Shown: positions 37,536 to 47,427, counted from the first letter of the stretch. The stretch: 64,000 nt of DNA from Paraferrimonas sedimenticola (GCF_002282855.1 NZ_NRIR01000001.1:62001-126000); one strand, 5' to 3'. Notes: generated by a model from the letters alone, not told the origin. A program made the numbers and translations.

Positions 37536-39719
37536 ATGTTTACTAAAACCCAAATAGCTACGGCCGTTGCCCTAGCTTCAAGTGTTTTACCTGCCTCATC
37601 GTTCGCTGCTGAAGAAGAAACCAAAGAAGCCGCAGTTCTGGAACGCATTGAGGTCACCGCCAACCGCCGTGTGCAAAATATCGCCGATGTGCCGGTCTCG
37701 ATTGCAGCGATTAGCGAAAAGCAATTTGAAAACCTAATGTCTGGTGGTGGTGACATTTTGCAACTCGCTCTGCAAGTGCCAGGTCTGTACGCCGAGTCAT
37801 CCAACGGCCGTGTTGCACCACGATTCTACATTCGCGGTTTGGGTAACACCGACTTCGATTTGGCCGCCTCGCAGCCAGTGTCAGTGATCATGGACGACGT
37901 GGTGATGGAAAACGTGATTCTTAAGAGTTTTCCACTGTTTGATATGCAGCAGGTCGAAGTATTCCGTGGTCCACAAGGTTCGCTGTTTGGACGTAACTCC
38001 ACCGCGGGGATCGTCAAGTTTGATACCGCTAAGCCTACCGATGACCTGGATGGCTACGTAAAACTGGGTGGCGGTAACTATGGCTCTCAAGTGATTGAAG
38101 GTGCTGTAGGTGGCGGTATCACAGACAGTTTCAGAGCCCGTGTTTCGGTTAAAGATGACCGTCGAGATGACTGGATTTCTAACGGCTTCACCAATGAGAA
38201 GAACATCTATGGCGGTCACAAAGACACCGCGGTACGCACCCAAGTTGAAGTTGACCTAACCGACCGTTGGGACCTGCGCTTTAGCTACCAGCAACGCGAC
38301 CTAGACGGTACTTCTACCATGTTCCGCGCTAACGTGTTGGACCAGGGTTCTAACAAACTCAACGGCAACTACAAGCGCGATGAAGTGTATTACAATGACA
38401 CCCCCGAATATCGCAACTTCCAGAAATACAAAAACAAAGGCTACAGCCTTTACTCTAACCTAGACCTCGACTTTGCTACTTTGAGCTACATTGGCTCTTT
38501 GCAAAAAGCTGACGGTTCGGGCTTTGGCGATATTGACGGTGGTAACGAAGGCGGCCCAGGTGATATTCCGTTCCAGTCCAACACCGCCGATGGCGCTGAC
38601 GTTAAGCAGTTGACACACGAGCTGCGCCTAGCGTCAAACAACAACACTGGCCTGACTTGGCAAGGGGGTTTTTACTGGTTTGACAGCGAATTGACCGTGG
38701 AAACAGACCCATTCTTTACTACCCCAAGTATTGTTCGCCACGACAATAAAACTTGGGCGGTGTTTGGTCAGGTCAGCTATGACTTTACCGATGCACTGAC
38801 CCTTGTGGGTGGCTTGCGCTATACCAAAGACGACAAAACCCTTAAGGACATTCAGAGCAACATCAATTTCAAAGATGTAACCACCGACGACTCTAAAGTG
38901 AGCGGCGATTTGGCCCTGCACTACAAAGTCTCTGACGATTGGGCGGTATTCAGCCGCTTCGCGCACGGCTTCCGTGCCCCATCGATTCAAGGTCGTGACG
39001 TGGCCTTCTTTGGCGCGCCATCGGTGGCCAAATCAGAAACCGTGACCTCGATTGAAGTGGGTACTAAAGGCGACTTGCTTGAGAACACATTGCGTTTGAA
39101 CACGGCCTTGTTTGCCTACCAAGTCAACGACCCTCAATTCACCGCGGTTGGTGGTACCGACAACTTGGTTCAGCTGCTGAATGCCGACAAGGGTAAAGCC
39201 TACGGTATCGAGTTTGATTTTGAGTGGTTGCCAATCGAGAACTTGCTGTTCACCGCCGGTTTTGCCTATCAAAAAACCGAGATTCAAGACAAGAATTTAG
39301 TGGTAGGTATCTGTGCTCAGTGTGACGTGACCAATCCTTTAGTAACGATCGAAGGAGTAGAACGAGCTTTGGTCAACGGCAACCCGTTCCCACAAGCACC
39401 TGAAGTCACCGGCAACCTAACCGCTCGTTGGTCTCAAGAAGTAGGCAATGGCGAGATCTTTGCCTTCACCGATTGGTCCTATCAAGGCAAAACCAACCTG
39501 TTCATCTACGAGTCGCAGGAGTTTAATACTTCTGGCCAATTCGAAGGTGGCCTGCGCTTGGGTTACGTGAACTTCGGTTATGACCTAGAGGTGGCCTTGT
39601 ACGGTCGTAACATCACTGATGAAAGCAACATCAAGGGTGGCATCGACTTCAACAACAACACCGCCTTTGTTAACGAGCCGCGACGCTATGGTATAGAAAT
39701 TACTAAGCGCTTCTACTAA
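37536..39719 (+). CDS. TonB-dependent outer-membrane receptor
   Basis: A 727-residue receptor with a signal peptide (about 24 residues, ending SSFAAEEE), a TonB box-like LERIEVTANRR, a plug (PVSVIMDDVVMENVILK; VEVFRGPQGSLFGRNSTAGI) and a barrel ending YGIEITKRFY. It is only distantly similar to the receptor at 33121 and shows no TTACA-N5-TGTAA operator. The 261-bp gap before it contains AAGGA 7 bases before ATG and no recognised Fur site. Its cargo is unknown; a siderophore or other organic ligand is possible. Confidence 0.92.
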   Translation: MFTKTQIATAVALASSVLPASSFAAEEETKEAAVLERIEVTANRRVQNIADVPVSIAAISEKQFENLMSGGGDILQLALQVPGLYAESSNGRVAPRFYIRGLGNTDFDLAASQPVSVIMDDVVMENVILKSFPLFDMQQVEVFRGPQGSLFGRNSTAGIVKFDTAKPTDDLDGYVKLGGGNYGSQVIEGAVGGGITDSFRARVSVKDDRRDDWISNGFTNEKNIYGGHKDTAVRTQVEVDLTDRWDLRFSYQQRDLDGTSTMFRANVLDQGSNKLNGNYKRDEVYYNDTPEYRNFQKYKNKGYSLYSNLDLDFATLSYIGSLQKADGSGFGDIDGGNEGGPGDIPFQSNTADGADVKQLTHELRLASNNNTGLTWQGGFYWFDSELTVETDPFFTTPSIVRHDNKTWAVFGQVSYDFTDALTLVGGLRYTKDDKTLKDIQSNINFKDVTTDDSKVSGDLALHYKVSDDWAVFSRFAHGFRAPSIQGRDVAFFGAPSVAKSETVTSIEVGTKGDLLENTLRLNTALFAYQVNDPQFTAVGGTDNLVQLLNADKGKAYGIEFDFEWLPIENLLFTAGFAYQKTEIQDKNLVVGICAQCDVTNPLVTIEGVERALVNGNPFPQAPEVTGNLTARWSQEVGNGEIFAFTDWSYQGKTNLFIYESQEFNTSGQFEGGLRLGYVNFGYDLEVALYGRNITDESNIKGGIDFNNNTAFVNEPRRYGIEITKRFY

Positions 39720-39732
39720 CTCGTATTTAAGG

Positions 39733-39764
39733 AAAAAGGCTGCTCAAAAGAGCAGCCTTTTTTT
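39733..39764 (+). terminator. Terminator after the second TonB receptor
   Basis: AAAAAGGCTGCTC-AAAA-GAGCAGCCTTTTTTT: an 8-bp GC-rich stem extended by A-T pairs and a 7-T run. Confidence 0.93.
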
Positions 39765-39782
39765 GTTTGCTGGCATCCGGTG

Positions 39783-39968
39783 TTAACTATTGAGAGTCGA
39801 GATAACAAACACAATCATATATACGATGGCCAGGGCCTTGATTAATCGAGCTTTATCAGCAAATTGGCCAAAGTTAAGATAGCCCGTGAAGGTGTTTTCA
39901 ATCCTCTCTGCACCACCAAAGAACACAATCCAAATACAGATCCCAAGCTTAAATACAATCCATTCCAC
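39783..39968 (-). CDS. Small two-helix membrane protein, GTG start
   Basis: A 61-residue hydrophobic protein that I do not recognise. Evidence that it is real: AAGGAAG lies 5 bases before the GTG start at 39968, and the whole product has membrane-protein character, with two likely transmembrane segments (about 3-19 and 43-59) joined by a polar loop (GGAERIENTFTGYLNFGQFADKA). It has its own space between a terminator (39733-39764) and the YCII gene. It may be one of the small inner-membrane proteins that are often missed by annotation. Confidence 0.6.
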   Translation of the reverse strand: MEWIVFKLGICIWIVFFGGAERIENTFTGYLNFGQFADKARLIKALAIVYMIVFVISTLNS

Positions 39969-40081
39969 AGCGACTTCCTTGTATTGGTTATTCCATTGTG
40001 ACCCTTCTAACTTGTCACAATCCGAAATATAAGTGGATGATAGACATCAAGTTTATCCTACATTAGCGCCGAAACTATCAG

Positions 40082-40528
40082 CTAAGGGCTTTGCTTTGCG
40101 ATTGTCTCGTGGATTTTGGTGACCTCAAGTAGCGCCGCCGAGCCATACCATTCCTTTAGGTCCATGCGCAGTGAGCCTTGTTGAATGGCCGGGTCGGTTT
40201 CGGTGAGCTTTTTCGCCTCTTCGATACTGGCCACATCAAAAACGTAAATGCCACGCAAATCGCCATCGCCGAAAAACGGCCCAGCCAAAATAAGTGTGCC
40301 CTGCTCCGCTAAGCGACCAATATTGTCCATGTGCGCTTTTTGCAAAGCTTGGGCTTCCTCTTTGGGTCGGTCGCGATTAGGCCCTTTATATAAAAAGGCC
40401 ATCACGTACTTTTTCATGCCGTAGTCGTCAGCACCTAAGGCTTTGGCTTTCGCGGCATCATAATCGGCCGCACTAGCCGACATTGCCGCCACTAGTATTA
40501 CCAGCAAAGCGGATTGAATCGCTTTCAT
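40082..40528 (-). CDS. Exported YCII-domain protein
   Basis: A 148-residue protein. The frame is open far upstream, but ATG 40528 (MKAIQSALLVILVAAMSASA) starts a good signal peptide cleaved near residue 20, giving a periplasmic product. The mature part has the YCII-related fold (a dimeric ferredoxin-like barrel): KYVMAFLYKGPNR, HMDNIGRLAEQGTLILAGPF and IYVFDVASIEEAKKL. YCII proteins are mostly cytoplasmic; periplasmic versions are less usual. Its start overlaps the stop of the DUF2157 gene (ATGA), so the two are translated together. The function is unknown. Confidence 0.82.
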   Translation of the reverse strand: MKAIQSALLVILVAAMSASAADYDAAKAKALGADDYGMKKYVMAFLYKGPNRDRPKEEAQALQKAHMDNIGRLAEQGTLILAGPFFGDGDLRGIYVFDVASIEEAKKLTETDPAIQQGSLRMDLKEWYGSAALLEVTKIHETIAKQSP

Positions 40529-41577
40529 TGGTTGCTCTCCTTTTCTGCGTCTGCCGAGCTTACCTGTGCCGGCTGAGATTTTGTGGTCAAAGTTGGTTTG
40601 GATAATCGACGCTGCCAAAGCGCTCCCAGTGTCACCACGCCTAGGCCCAGAATCACCAAGATCGCCGGTAGCCACACGCTGTCCTTGAATACATCGTAGG
40701 CCAGATAACCTAAATACAGCACCACACCAACACAGCCCAACACCCAAAAACTGCGCTGTTGCCACCAGCTTCCCAAGCCAATAAGCGCCAGATTGGCCGC
40801 AAGGTATAGCAACATGCTGTCATCGACGCCCATGCAACGCGCGGTTAATCCAAGCCAGAAAAAACCGCCGCCGATACTGAGCAAGCTGGCACCATCCCAA
40901 TCCGGCAGTTTCAGACGTAAAGCATAGCCTGCGCCCATTAACACCAAACCATAGCTTAAGGTTAGCGTTGCACTTTGGCGCCAACTCAGTTCCGGCGCCA
41001 GACCGTCACTCAATTCCAAGATCAGTATCCAAGCGGCAAAGCTGATGGGCAGCCACCAAAGCGACATTTGCCCCTTCCAACCAAAGGCAATGCAGGCGGC
41101 TAAAAAGACCAGTAACAGGGTCAGCGGCTCACCGTCTAATTCGCGAGTAAAACCTATGGTTTCAGGCTGCCACCAGCCAAAACCTACAAATAGGCCAAAC
41201 ACCAGTAAGGGCGCGCAGCCACAGACAAACAACTGCAACAACCAGTGAATTAATCCAGCATCCTTGGGCAGTAGTTTGCCACTTAAGGCGAGCGCCGAAA
41301 CCGCGTAACCGGCAGCCAACAGGGCCACCCCAAAACCGCCCCAAAGCTCCCAGCCCAGATCCAGTAGTAGCCACAAGGCGAACAGGCCTATCACTGCGCC
41401 CAAGTAATACAGGGCACGACTCATGGCACTGCTGCTCTGAGATTTGTTAGCTTCTGTTTTTTCGAGATGGGAAGTGACGAGCTTTGACTCTGCGTTTATC
41501 AAAGGCAACAGAGCATCCGCTTGGGCTTGGCTAATGATCCCCTGCTCTACCGCTTGGCTTAACGCCTTTTGGCTCAT
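40525..41577 (-). CDS. DUF2157-like multipass membrane protein
   Basis: A 350-residue inner-membrane protein. A short soluble N-terminus of about 50 residues (MSQKALSQAVEQGIISQAQADAL, a helical segment seen in DUF2157 proteins) is followed by about ten hydrophobic helices, many rich in Trp, Leu and Gly. The C-terminus is polar. No catalytic motif was recognised. It is paired by a 4-bp overlap with the exported YCII-domain protein, which suggests that they act together at the inner membrane. Confidence 0.75.
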   Translation of the reverse strand: MSQKALSQAVEQGIISQAQADALLPLINAESKLVTSHLEKTEANKSQSSSAMSRALYYLGAVIGLFALWLLLDLGWELWGGFGVALLAAGYAVSALALSGKLLPKDAGLIHWLLQLFVCGCAPLLVFGLFVGFGWWQPETIGFTRELDGEPLTLLLVFLAACIAFGWKGQMSLWWLPISFAAWILILELSDGLAPELSWRQSATLTLSYGLVLMGAGYALRLKLPDWDGASLLSIGGGFFWLGLTARCMGVDDSMLLYLAANLALIGLGSWWQQRSFWVLGCVGVVLYLGYLAYDVFKDSVWLPAILVILGLGVVTLGALWQRRLSKPTLTTKSQPAQVSSADAEKESNQ

Positions 41578-41729
41578 GCTGACCTCACGCGACCGGTTTA
41601 AAGTGACTCACTTAAAGCTAACCCTATGTTTGGGCTTAGGCAAATGACAAAGCTACACCTATAGTTAGCTAATCCAAGCGCAAGCCTCTATAATGGCCGC
41701 CGTTTTTTAGATTGGTGCAGGAGCACAGT

Positions 41730-43067
41730 GTGCAAATATCCGAATTAGGTCTCGACCCTCGTCTTATCAAAGCCATTGACCACCTAGGCTTTGAGCAGGC
41801 GACTGATATTCAGGCGCAAGCCATTCCCGTTGCGATCAGCGGCCGGGATCTACTGGCGTCTTCAAAAACCGGTTCGGGCAAAACCCTTGCCTACTTGCTG
41901 CCCGCCATGCACCGAATGCTCAAAACCAAAGCATTGAGTAAACGCGACCCGCGCGCGGTGATTCTGGCGCCAACTCGAGAATTGGCCAAGCAAGTCTTTG
42001 CCCAGTTGCGACTGGTACTAACCCCGACTTCGCTCAAAGGTTGTTTGATTCTTGGTGGCGAGAACTTTAACGACCAAGCCAAAGCGCTGGCCAAAGATCC
42101 TCATGTGGTGGTCGCCACCCCGGGTCGTTTGGCGGATCATCTAAAACAGCGTCACTTGTTCTTAAACGGGCTTGAGCTTCTAATTCTGGATGAGGCAGAT
42201 CGCATGCTGGATATGGGCTTTGCTGAAGAGTTAAAGCAAATCCACCAAGCCGCCGATCACCGTCGTCGCCAAACCTTAATGTTCAGCGCCACGCTCGATC
42301 ACGCCGAAATGGCTCAATACACCCAGTCTTTCTTGCGTGAACCGGAGCGAGTGGCGATTGGCAGCTCGCAGCAAGTGCACGGCGATATCGAGCAAAGCTT
42401 GGTTTTGGCCGATCACTTAGACCACAAACAGGCGCTGCTGGACCATTTCCTAGACAATAACGACATTCGTCAGGGCATGATTTTTACCGCCACTCGCGAA
42501 GATACCCAGCGATTGGCCGAGCGTTTGAACGAGCAAGGTCGCAAGGCCATTGCTCTTAGCGGTGAGCTTAACCAGAGTGCGCGCAATCGTATCATGGACG
42601 AGTTTGCTCGAGGTCATTATCAGTTCTTGGTCACCACGGATTTGGCTTCTCGCGGACTGGATATCAGCACCGTCAGCCACGTCATCAACTTCGACATGCC
42701 CAAGCACGCCGAAGAGTATGTGCACCGCATTGGTCGTACTGGCCGCGCAGGCTCTAAGGGTGAAGCCCTATCTCTGATTGGCCCGAAAGACTGGCAGTCC
42801 TACTTAGCGGTGCAAGCCTTTGTCACTCTGCCAAAGGGTTTTGTTGAGTTTGAAGGACTGACCGGTAAGTTCAAAGGGTTTAGACCGAAGAAAGCCAAGA
42901 AAACTGTAGAGAAGAAAGATAAGCAAACGCCTTGGGAAAAAGCGACCGCCAAGCCTAAGCGCAAACAGGCTCGGGATAAGCGCTTTGCCAATAGTATTGA
43001 TGTGGGTGATAAGCCGCTGCTGCGCAAAAAACCGCAAGCGGACATTGATACGGACGAGCCCGAATAA
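41730..43067 (+). CDS. DEAD-box ATP-dependent RNA helicase
   Basis: Unwinds RNA duplexes, probably in ribosome assembly or RNA decay. The frame opens at a TTG (41712), but GTG 41730 (MQISELGLDPRLIKAIDHLG) has GGAG 6 bases upstream; 445 residues. Q motif (FEQATDIQAQAIP), I (SSKTGSGKT), Ia (APTRELA), II (LDEADRMLD), III (FSATL), V and VI (HRIGRTGRAG) are all intact. The C-terminal tail (about 380-445) is lysine-rich and disordered, as in SrmB and RhlE. SrmB is the nearest relative by memory, but I leave the symbol blank. Confidence 0.93.
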   Translation: MQISELGLDPRLIKAIDHLGFEQATDIQAQAIPVAISGRDLLASSKTGSGKTLAYLLPAMHRMLKTKALSKRDPRAVILAPTRELAKQVFAQLRLVLTPTSLKGCLILGGENFNDQAKALAKDPHVVVATPGRLADHLKQRHLFLNGLELLILDEADRMLDMGFAEELKQIHQAADHRRRQTLMFSATLDHAEMAQYTQSFLREPERVAIGSSQQVHGDIEQSLVLADHLDHKQALLDHFLDNNDIRQGMIFTATREDTQRLAERLNEQGRKAIALSGELNQSARNRIMDEFARGHYQFLVTTDLASRGLDISTVSHVINFDMPKHAEEYVHRIGRTGRAGSKGEALSLIGPKDWQSYLAVQAFVTLPKGFVEFEGLTGKFKGFRPKKAKKTVEKKDKQTPWEKATAKPKRKQARDKRFANSIDVGDKPLLRKKPQADIDTDEPE

Positions 43068-43070
43068 CCA

Positions 43071-43102
43071 AAAAGCCCCGACAAAAGGTCGGGGCTTTTT
43101 TT
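43071..43102. terminator. Bidirectional terminator between helicase and permease
   Basis: AGCCCCGAC (43074-43082) pairs with GTCGGGGCT (43088-43096), flanked by AAAA on the left and TTTTTTT on the right. It serves both convergent genes. Confidence 0.9.
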
Positions 43103-43108
43103 AGCCTA

Positions 43109-44326
43109 TCAGCTATCCGCGCTGACTTTGGCCTTTGGCAGTATCAAATTCAGTATGATTGCGACTATGCCGCAGAGCCCCACACCCTTGAGGGTAAACT
43201 CGCCAAAACCTACCGCCATACCACCAATACCAAACACCAGTGTCACCGACACAATTACCAAGTTGCGCGGTTCACTTAAATCCACCTGATGTTTGATTAA
43301 AGTGCCCAAACCAATCGAGGCGATAGCACCAAATAACAGGCACATGATGCCGCCCATCACAGGCACAGGGATCGACAACAGCAGCGCGCCGGTCTTGCCA
43401 ACAAAGGCCAAGCCAATGGCAAACACCGCCGCCCAAGTCATGATTCTTGGATTGAAGGTTTTCAGCAAAGACACAGCACCGGTCACCTCGCCATAGCTCA
43501 CCACCGGAGGCCCGCCAAAACTGGCCGCACTCATGGTGGCAAGTCCATCCCCAAGCAGAGAGCGATGGATACCAGGCTCCTTGATGAAGTTTTTGCCGGT
43601 GACATTGGAGATCGCCATGATGTCGCCAAAGTGCTCAATCGTGACAATCAAGCCAATGGGCGCGATAAACAAAATTGCCTGCCAGTTAAACTCTGGGGTC
43701 ACAAACTCTGGTACCGCCAACCAAGGAGCGTTGCTCACAGGGGTGAAATCCACCAAGCCATAAACCAGCGACAAGGCATAACCCACCACCACACCGCAAA
43801 TAATCGGCATCAATCGCAGCAACCCCTTAGCCAACAGCGACACGGCAATGGTGGTTATCAAGGCCACTGCACTAATCAGCAGCGCGGTATCTTGCTCAAC
43901 CAATACCGCGGTGCCATCACCGGTTTTGCCCAACGCCATATTCACAGCCACCGGTGCCAAGCCCAAACCAATCACCATGATCACCGGCCCAACTACCACA
44001 GGTGGCAAGAAGCGTTCGATGATGCCAACCCCGCGCACTTTCACCACCGCACTGACGATTAAAAACACAAAACCCGCAGCCATTAAGCCGGACAAGGTGG
44101 CGGGCAAACCGAATTGTTGAATACCGAGAATAATCGGCGCGATAAAGGCAAAGGAGCTACCCAAGAAAATCGGGATTTGTCCTTTAGTGCAAAGTTGGAA
44201 GATTAGCGTGCCGATACCAGCACCGAGCAGAGCGAGATTGGGGCTAATGCCGGTCAATAGCGGAACCAGCGTGGTGGCCCCAAAGGCCACCAACAGCATT
44301 TGAGCTCCGAGCAAAGGTGTGCGCAT
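43109..44326 (-). CDS. uraA: Uracil permease, NCS2 family (UraA-like)
   Basis: Proton-coupled uracil uptake across the inner membrane. The 405 residues form about 14 helices; the N-terminus MRTPLLGAQMLLVAFGATTLVPLLTGISP and the substrate-site segment IVTIEHFGDIMAISNVTGKNF with the conserved Glu and the following GDGLATMSAASFGGPPVVSYGE region are characteristic of the UraA group (short stretches only are quoted: IEHFGDIMAISN and GDGLATMSAASFGGP). AAGGAG precedes the ATG by 6 bases. It is a single gene that ends in the shared terminator. Confidence 0.9.
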   Translation of the reverse strand: MRTPLLGAQMLLVAFGATTLVPLLTGISPNLALLGAGIGTLIFQLCTKGQIPIFLGSSFAFIAPIILGIQQFGLPATLSGLMAAGFVFLIVSAVVKVRGVGIIERFLPPVVVGPVIMVIGLGLAPVAVNMALGKTGDGTAVLVEQDTALLISAVALITTIAVSLLAKGLLRLMPIICGVVVGYALSLVYGLVDFTPVSNAPWLAVPEFVTPEFNWQAILFIAPIGLIVTIEHFGDIMAISNVTGKNFIKEPGIHRSLLGDGLATMSAASFGGPPVVSYGEVTGAVSLLKTFNPRIMTWAAVFAIGLAFVGKTGALLLSIPVPVMGGIMCLLFGAIASIGLGTLIKHQVDLSEPRNLVIVSVTLVFGIGGMAVGFGEFTLKGVGLCGIVAIILNLILPKAKVSADS

Positions 44327-44356
44327 AAATACTCCTTTTTATTTTGCGCGCCGCAG

Positions 44357-47300
44357 TTAGCTAACCACTCCCACCATTCGCAGGCGACTGCCCTCTTTGC
44401 CTGCGTCCACTTCTAGGCGCAACGCCATGGTTTCTTTTAGCTCAGAAACATGACTGATGATGCCAATGGTTCGACCGCGACTTTGTAGATCTATCAAGGT
44501 GTTAACCGCTAAGTCTAGAGACTCGGGGTCTAGACTGCCAAATCCTTCGTCAATGAACAAGGTATCTAGCTGTATCCCTCCGGCATAACTTTGAACTACG
44601 TCAGATAATCCTAATGCTAAAGACAAAGCGGCCATAAATGACTCGCCTCCGCTTAAGGTCGCTACCCCTCGTGTCAGCCCCGAGTAACCGTCTTCCACCT
44701 CTAACTCAAGTCCAGAGGCTTTGTTGCCTTTGGCGCGTTCGGTTTTTCGCAACAAGCGATAACGCCCCTTGGACATGGTGTAAAAACGCTCGGAAGCGGA
44801 AATCAGCACGTCGTCGAGCAACACGCTCAAAACAAAACGCTGCAAGTTAACCTTATCGCCCGACTGACCCGAGGCCACTTCGCTTAAGGTGCCCACCAAC
44901 GCGTAGTCCTTTTCAACCTCAGCCATTCTCTCAGCACTGGCACAAAGTTTGCGCTGAAGGGCTTTGGCCAAGTCCAATTTGGCCAAGCTGGACTGATGGG
45001 CTTCTTGGGCCTGAATCAGTGCGGCATTGGCTTGCTGGTTACGCTCGCTTAGCTCTGCCAAGTCGGGCGCCGAGCGTCCATCGATGGCTTGCTCCATTTG
45101 TGCCAAGGCACCCGCAACCTCAGCGCTTTTAGCCTGGTACTGGTCTACCTTGTGGCGCAACGCCTGCATCTGCTCGCTACTGAGTCTCGCCGCAGTATAA
45201 GCAGACTCATCACTGAATTGGGATTCTTCAAGCGCCTGTGTCCAAGCGGTTTGGGTGTGTTGCAGTTGGGCTTGTGCTTGCACTTGCTGCTGATTGACTT
45301 GCTGCAATTGCCCTTGGGCGGCACTGAGTGTTTGTTCCGCCGTCTGAGCCGCCTGTTGCAAGGCGCTCCAACGAGCCTGGGTCGCATTGAGTTGAGTTGT
45401 TAACTGCTGCCCTGCAGAGATTAGCGCTTGCTCGCTGCGCAAATCTTCAGGGATCTCGGCTAACGCCGCTTGCCAAGTCTGCTGCGCACTGCGCCATGCT
45501 TGCTCGGCTTGACGCTCAGCGGAGTCCGCTGCGGTTTGTTGCTGTTGCGCTAGGTCTAACGCCTGACGGTCAGCCTGCAAGCTTTTGGTCAGTTGCTCAA
45601 GCTGCACAGCCGCCTGCGCGCTAGCTTCAGCCTCCCGTTGAGCGTGCTCAAGCCCTTGAGCCAAAGCTGCTTCAGTTAACTGGGCCAACTCTGGACTGGT
45701 CGCCAGTATCTTCTCAATTTGTTCCTCAAGGCTCTCGGCTTCGGTTTTGAGTTTGGCGCCAATTTCGCCTTGGACCGCCAACTGGTCGCGACTCGCCTGA
45801 GCTTGTTGCTGCGCCACTTCTAACGCCTGCTGACTGATTAACGCCTGCTCGCTTACCGCGGGATTGGGATGGTCTGCCGAACCACACACAGGACAGGGCT
45901 GATCGTCAGCTAACTCTTGCGCCAAGCTAGCTGCTTGTTGCTGGTGCCAGGTCAGTTGAAGTCCCTTGGCGTTTTGGTCCGCCGCTTTTGCTGTCTCTTG
46001 CAACTGGCGATATTGGCCTCGCGCTTGGGTCAATTCCGCTTGTTTGTGGGATAAAGCGCCGCGAAGCTCGCTGATGGATTCAAATCCGCGCTGCAGTTGT
46101 TGCCAACGATGCCACTGGTTTTGACGCTCGCCTTGTTTGGCCACCAAAGGTTGCAGCGCATCTTGTTGGGATTGAGCCGAGCTTAAACCAGCACTTAGGG
46201 TTTGCAACTGCTCGCTTAACTCAGTTTTTTGGCGAACGCTTTCGAGATGAGCCGCTTCAGCCTTGGTTGCCGCCTGCTTAAGCGGAGCTAGCCTTTGCCA
46301 GCGTTGTTGTAACTCGGCGTTGTTCTGCAGTGCGCGTTGGTAATTGTGAATTTGAGTTTCAAGTTCAGCGCCTTCTGCCAGTGCTCTCTTCGCGTCTTCT
46401 ACCGCACGCTCAGCGCTAACCAACTGAGTCTGCAGGCTCGATGCTTGCTCGGCCAAACTTTGAACCAACTGAGTTTGTTGCTGGTGCGCCTGTTGCTCGC
46501 TTGCCAAGCTTTGCGCGGCCAAGCCCAACTCCAAACGGGTTTGCGCTTGTGCTATGTCATCCTGTTGAGCGGCCAGCTGCTCACTCTGGGCTAGGGTTTG
46601 GCTGCGCCTAGCAATGAGTTGCGCCAGTTGCTCGGCGTCAGCCAGCGTTTTCGCCGCGGCGGTCGCCTGAGTTTGACAGGCTTGCGCCTGTTGTTGCAAT
46701 TGCTCGCATTCGGGTACCAAGGCGGCAATTGCCTCCTCTAAGGCCTGTTCGCTGTCGTACTCGCCGCTGGCCAACAAGCCCACTTGCTGTTGCTTTAACT
46801 CGTGATACTGCTTGTTAACCGCTCGGGCCTGCTCTTTGAGCGAATCCTCTAAGCGGCGGTAAATTTGCGTTTGAAACAACTGGCTAAAGATTTTCTCGCG
46901 CTGGCTGGAATCCGCCAGCAACAACTCGCGAAACTTGCCCTGGGGTAGCACCATCACCTGACGGAACTGCTCCACATCCAAACCCAACAACTCTTGGCAA
47001 CGTTTGCTCACCTCAGAGGCGCGACTGGCCTCTAACAGAGTTTCACTGCCATCGGCGTGAATTTGTATCAGCAAGGCTTGGGTTTTGTGCTCGGTAACCC
47101 CCTCGCCCCTTTGCTTAGGCTTGTCCTGAGTGGGCGAGCGCTCAATTCGATAGCGCTGTGCGCCGATAGCAAACTCAAACTCGACTTGAGTCAGCAAATT
47201 CGCCTGGGCGTAGTCGCAGCGCATGTGGGCCGGGTCGCGCTCCTTACTGCTAGTCGCACCGTACAGCGCAAAGCACATGGCATCCAGCAGGCTACTCTTA

Positions 47301-47419
47301 CCGGCACCGGTAGCGCCGCAAATCAAAAATAGTGGGTTGTCACCCAGCTTGGTGAAATCCAAAACCTGTCGGTCGGCAAACGGCCCAAAGGCCTGCAATG
47401 TAAGCGCAATCGGGCGCAT
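44357..47419 (-). CDS. sbcC: Exonuclease subunit SbcC
   Basis: SMC-like ATPase of the SbcCD nuclease, which cuts hairpins and protein-blocked DNA ends. The 1020 residues have Walker A (CGATGAGKSSLLDAM, about 34-48), two very long Gln/Ala-rich coiled-coil arms (about 190-490 and 530-800), the zinc hook CPVCG near residue 510, and a C-terminal ABC signature (LSGGESFMAALSLALGLSD) with Walker B (LDTLFIDEGFGSLDPES). It lies 8 bp after sbcD. The coiled coil explains the many long shadow frames on the other strand. Confidence 0.95.
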   Translation of the reverse strand: MRPIALTLQAFGPFADRQVLDFTKLGDNPLFLICGATGAGKSSLLDAMCFALYGATSSKERDPAHMRCDYAQANLLTQVEFEFAIGAQRYRIERSPTQDKPKQRGEGVTEHKTQALLIQIHADGSETLLEASRASEVSKRCQELLGLDVEQFRQVMVLPQGKFRELLLADSSQREKIFSQLFQTQIYRRLEDSLKEQARAVNKQYHELKQQQVGLLASGEYDSEQALEEAIAALVPECEQLQQQAQACQTQATAAAKTLADAEQLAQLIARRSQTLAQSEQLAAQQDDIAQAQTRLELGLAAQSLASEQQAHQQQTQLVQSLAEQASSLQTQLVSAERAVEDAKRALAEGAELETQIHNYQRALQNNAELQQRWQRLAPLKQAATKAEAAHLESVRQKTELSEQLQTLSAGLSSAQSQQDALQPLVAKQGERQNQWHRWQQLQRGFESISELRGALSHKQAELTQARGQYRQLQETAKAADQNAKGLQLTWHQQQAASLAQELADDQPCPVCGSADHPNPAVSEQALISQQALEVAQQQAQASRDQLAVQGEIGAKLKTEAESLEEQIEKILATSPELAQLTEAALAQGLEHAQREAEASAQAAVQLEQLTKSLQADRQALDLAQQQQTAADSAERQAEQAWRSAQQTWQAALAEIPEDLRSEQALISAGQQLTTQLNATQARWSALQQAAQTAEQTLSAAQGQLQQVNQQQVQAQAQLQHTQTAWTQALEESQFSDESAYTAARLSSEQMQALRHKVDQYQAKSAEVAGALAQMEQAIDGRSAPDLAELSERNQQANAALIQAQEAHQSSLAKLDLAKALQRKLCASAERMAEVEKDYALVGTLSEVASGQSGDKVNLQRFVLSVLLDDVLISASERFYTMSKGRYRLLRKTERAKGNKASGLELEVEDGYSGLTRGVATLSGGESFMAALSLALGLSDVVQSYAGGIQLDTLFIDEGFGSLDPESLDLAVNTLIDLQSRGRTIGIISHVSELKETMALRLEVDAGKEGSRLRMVGVVS

Positions 47420-47427
47420 GGCTATCC

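Noticed and set aside
43565-44062. Open frame of 165 codons antisense to the uracil permease gene
   Set aside because: Composition (many His and Gln) reflects the complement of hydrophobic codons; no start signal.
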